This document shows, one piece after another, positions 26,004 to 26,145 of a stretch of DNA of 26,145 nucleotides; positions within the stretch are counted from its first letter, which is position 1; each line of letters starts with the position of its first letter. The stretch is from Haplomitrium mnioides (taxonomy: Eukaryota > Marchantiophyta > Haplomitriopsida > Calobryales), in contig JBNGIS010017712.1 of the NCBI GenBank assembly GCA_049999725.1, positions 1 to 26,145 on the forward strand. The letters are read 5' to 3'. A program made the position numbers and the translations under genes. The notes under the pieces are model-generated. The model was not told where the DNA came from, made no database searches, and saw only the letters and a list, made by a program, of their open reading frames with translations.

Positions 26004-26145
26004 TGTAAAAGAACTTAAAGAGAACTCAAAGACCGAATTCTAAGTAAGTAGTAATTCAAGACAACTCTAAAAGAGTTACACAACTCAAAACCAATAAGCA
26101 AACTAAAGCCAAGAATATAAGACAAAGCCAAACAACCAAAGAACC
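26004..26145 (-). repeat. 5' LTR of B2, partial at window edge
   Basis: It begins TGTAAAAGAAC and matches 21187-21328 at 135 of 142 positions. It is cut by the window end; the remaining about 300 bp should follow. Confidence 0.92.

Larger units (their letters stand above)
21187..26145 (-). mobile_element. B2: Ty3/gypsy chromovirus, minus strand, runs off window
   Basis: Reading right to left: 5' LTR (26145-26004, partial), primer site (26002-25987), gag, protease, RT, RNase H, integrase, chromodomain, PPT (about 21636-21626) and 3' LTR (21625-21187). All chromovirus domains are present in order, and the internal part is about 4.4 kb. Stops in gag, RT and the chromodomain, plus frameshifts in RT and integrase, make it non-autonomous. 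It is better preserved than B1. The left flank CAACT (21182-21186) is the candidate target duplication; its partner lies outside the window. Confidence 0.92.

Overview
This window looks like nuclear DNA from a vascular plant with a repeat-rich genome. I see no intact host gene, no complete rRNA or tRNA gene, and no CRISPR. Nearly every base belongs to decayed, nested Ty3/gypsy LTR retrotransposons. The plant assignment rests on plant-type Ty3 pol domains, a tRNA-iMet primer site, and bZIP-type G-box/ABRE motifs in one LTR family. The density of old, nested, stop-riddled elements would suit a large genome such as a gymnosperm, but that is inference. No species can be named.

Three LTR families are present; the names are mine. 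Family B is a chromovirus (gag, PR, RT, RNase H, IN, C-terminal chromodomain) with LTRs of about 440-500 bp and an iMet primer site. Family C is a long-LTR Ty3 element (LTR about 3.4-4 kb, starting TGTCAGC and ending GCTGACA) with a gag carrying three CCHC-like knuckles, a pol of the FxDD RT type, and no visible chromodomain. Family D is seen only as two solo LTRs of about 570 bp whose promoter side carries repeated GGACACGTGGC boxes.

Layout: 1-396 is AT-rich flank. 397-7484 is B1, a plus-strand family B copy whose gag is split by A1 (1428-5458), a solo family C LTR with a perfect ATCAT target duplication and a 100-N assembly gap. B1 stops abruptly in RNase H at about 7484. From 7485 to 21186 lies a minus-strand family C element: truncated 3' LTR A2 (7485-10813, holding solo LTR D1), PPT, then pol and gag read right to left to the primer site at 20864-20879, and a partial 5' LTR (20884-21186). 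Its integrase is interrupted by A3 (11784-15202, another solo family C LTR) and its RT by D2 (16555-17132). From 21187 to the right edge is B2, a minus-strand family B copy with complete 3' LTR, chromodomain, IN, RNase H, RT, PR, gag, primer site, and the first 142 bp of its 5' LTR.

As a system this is a layered record of insertions: C carries A3, D1, D2 and apparently B2; B1 carries A1. All coding regions are broken by stops and frameshifts, mostly of the C-to-T/G-to-A type expected from methylated DNA, so none should be autonomous. The parts most worth a second look are the tandem arrays inside the family C LTRs and the G-box/I-box modules in the D LTRs.
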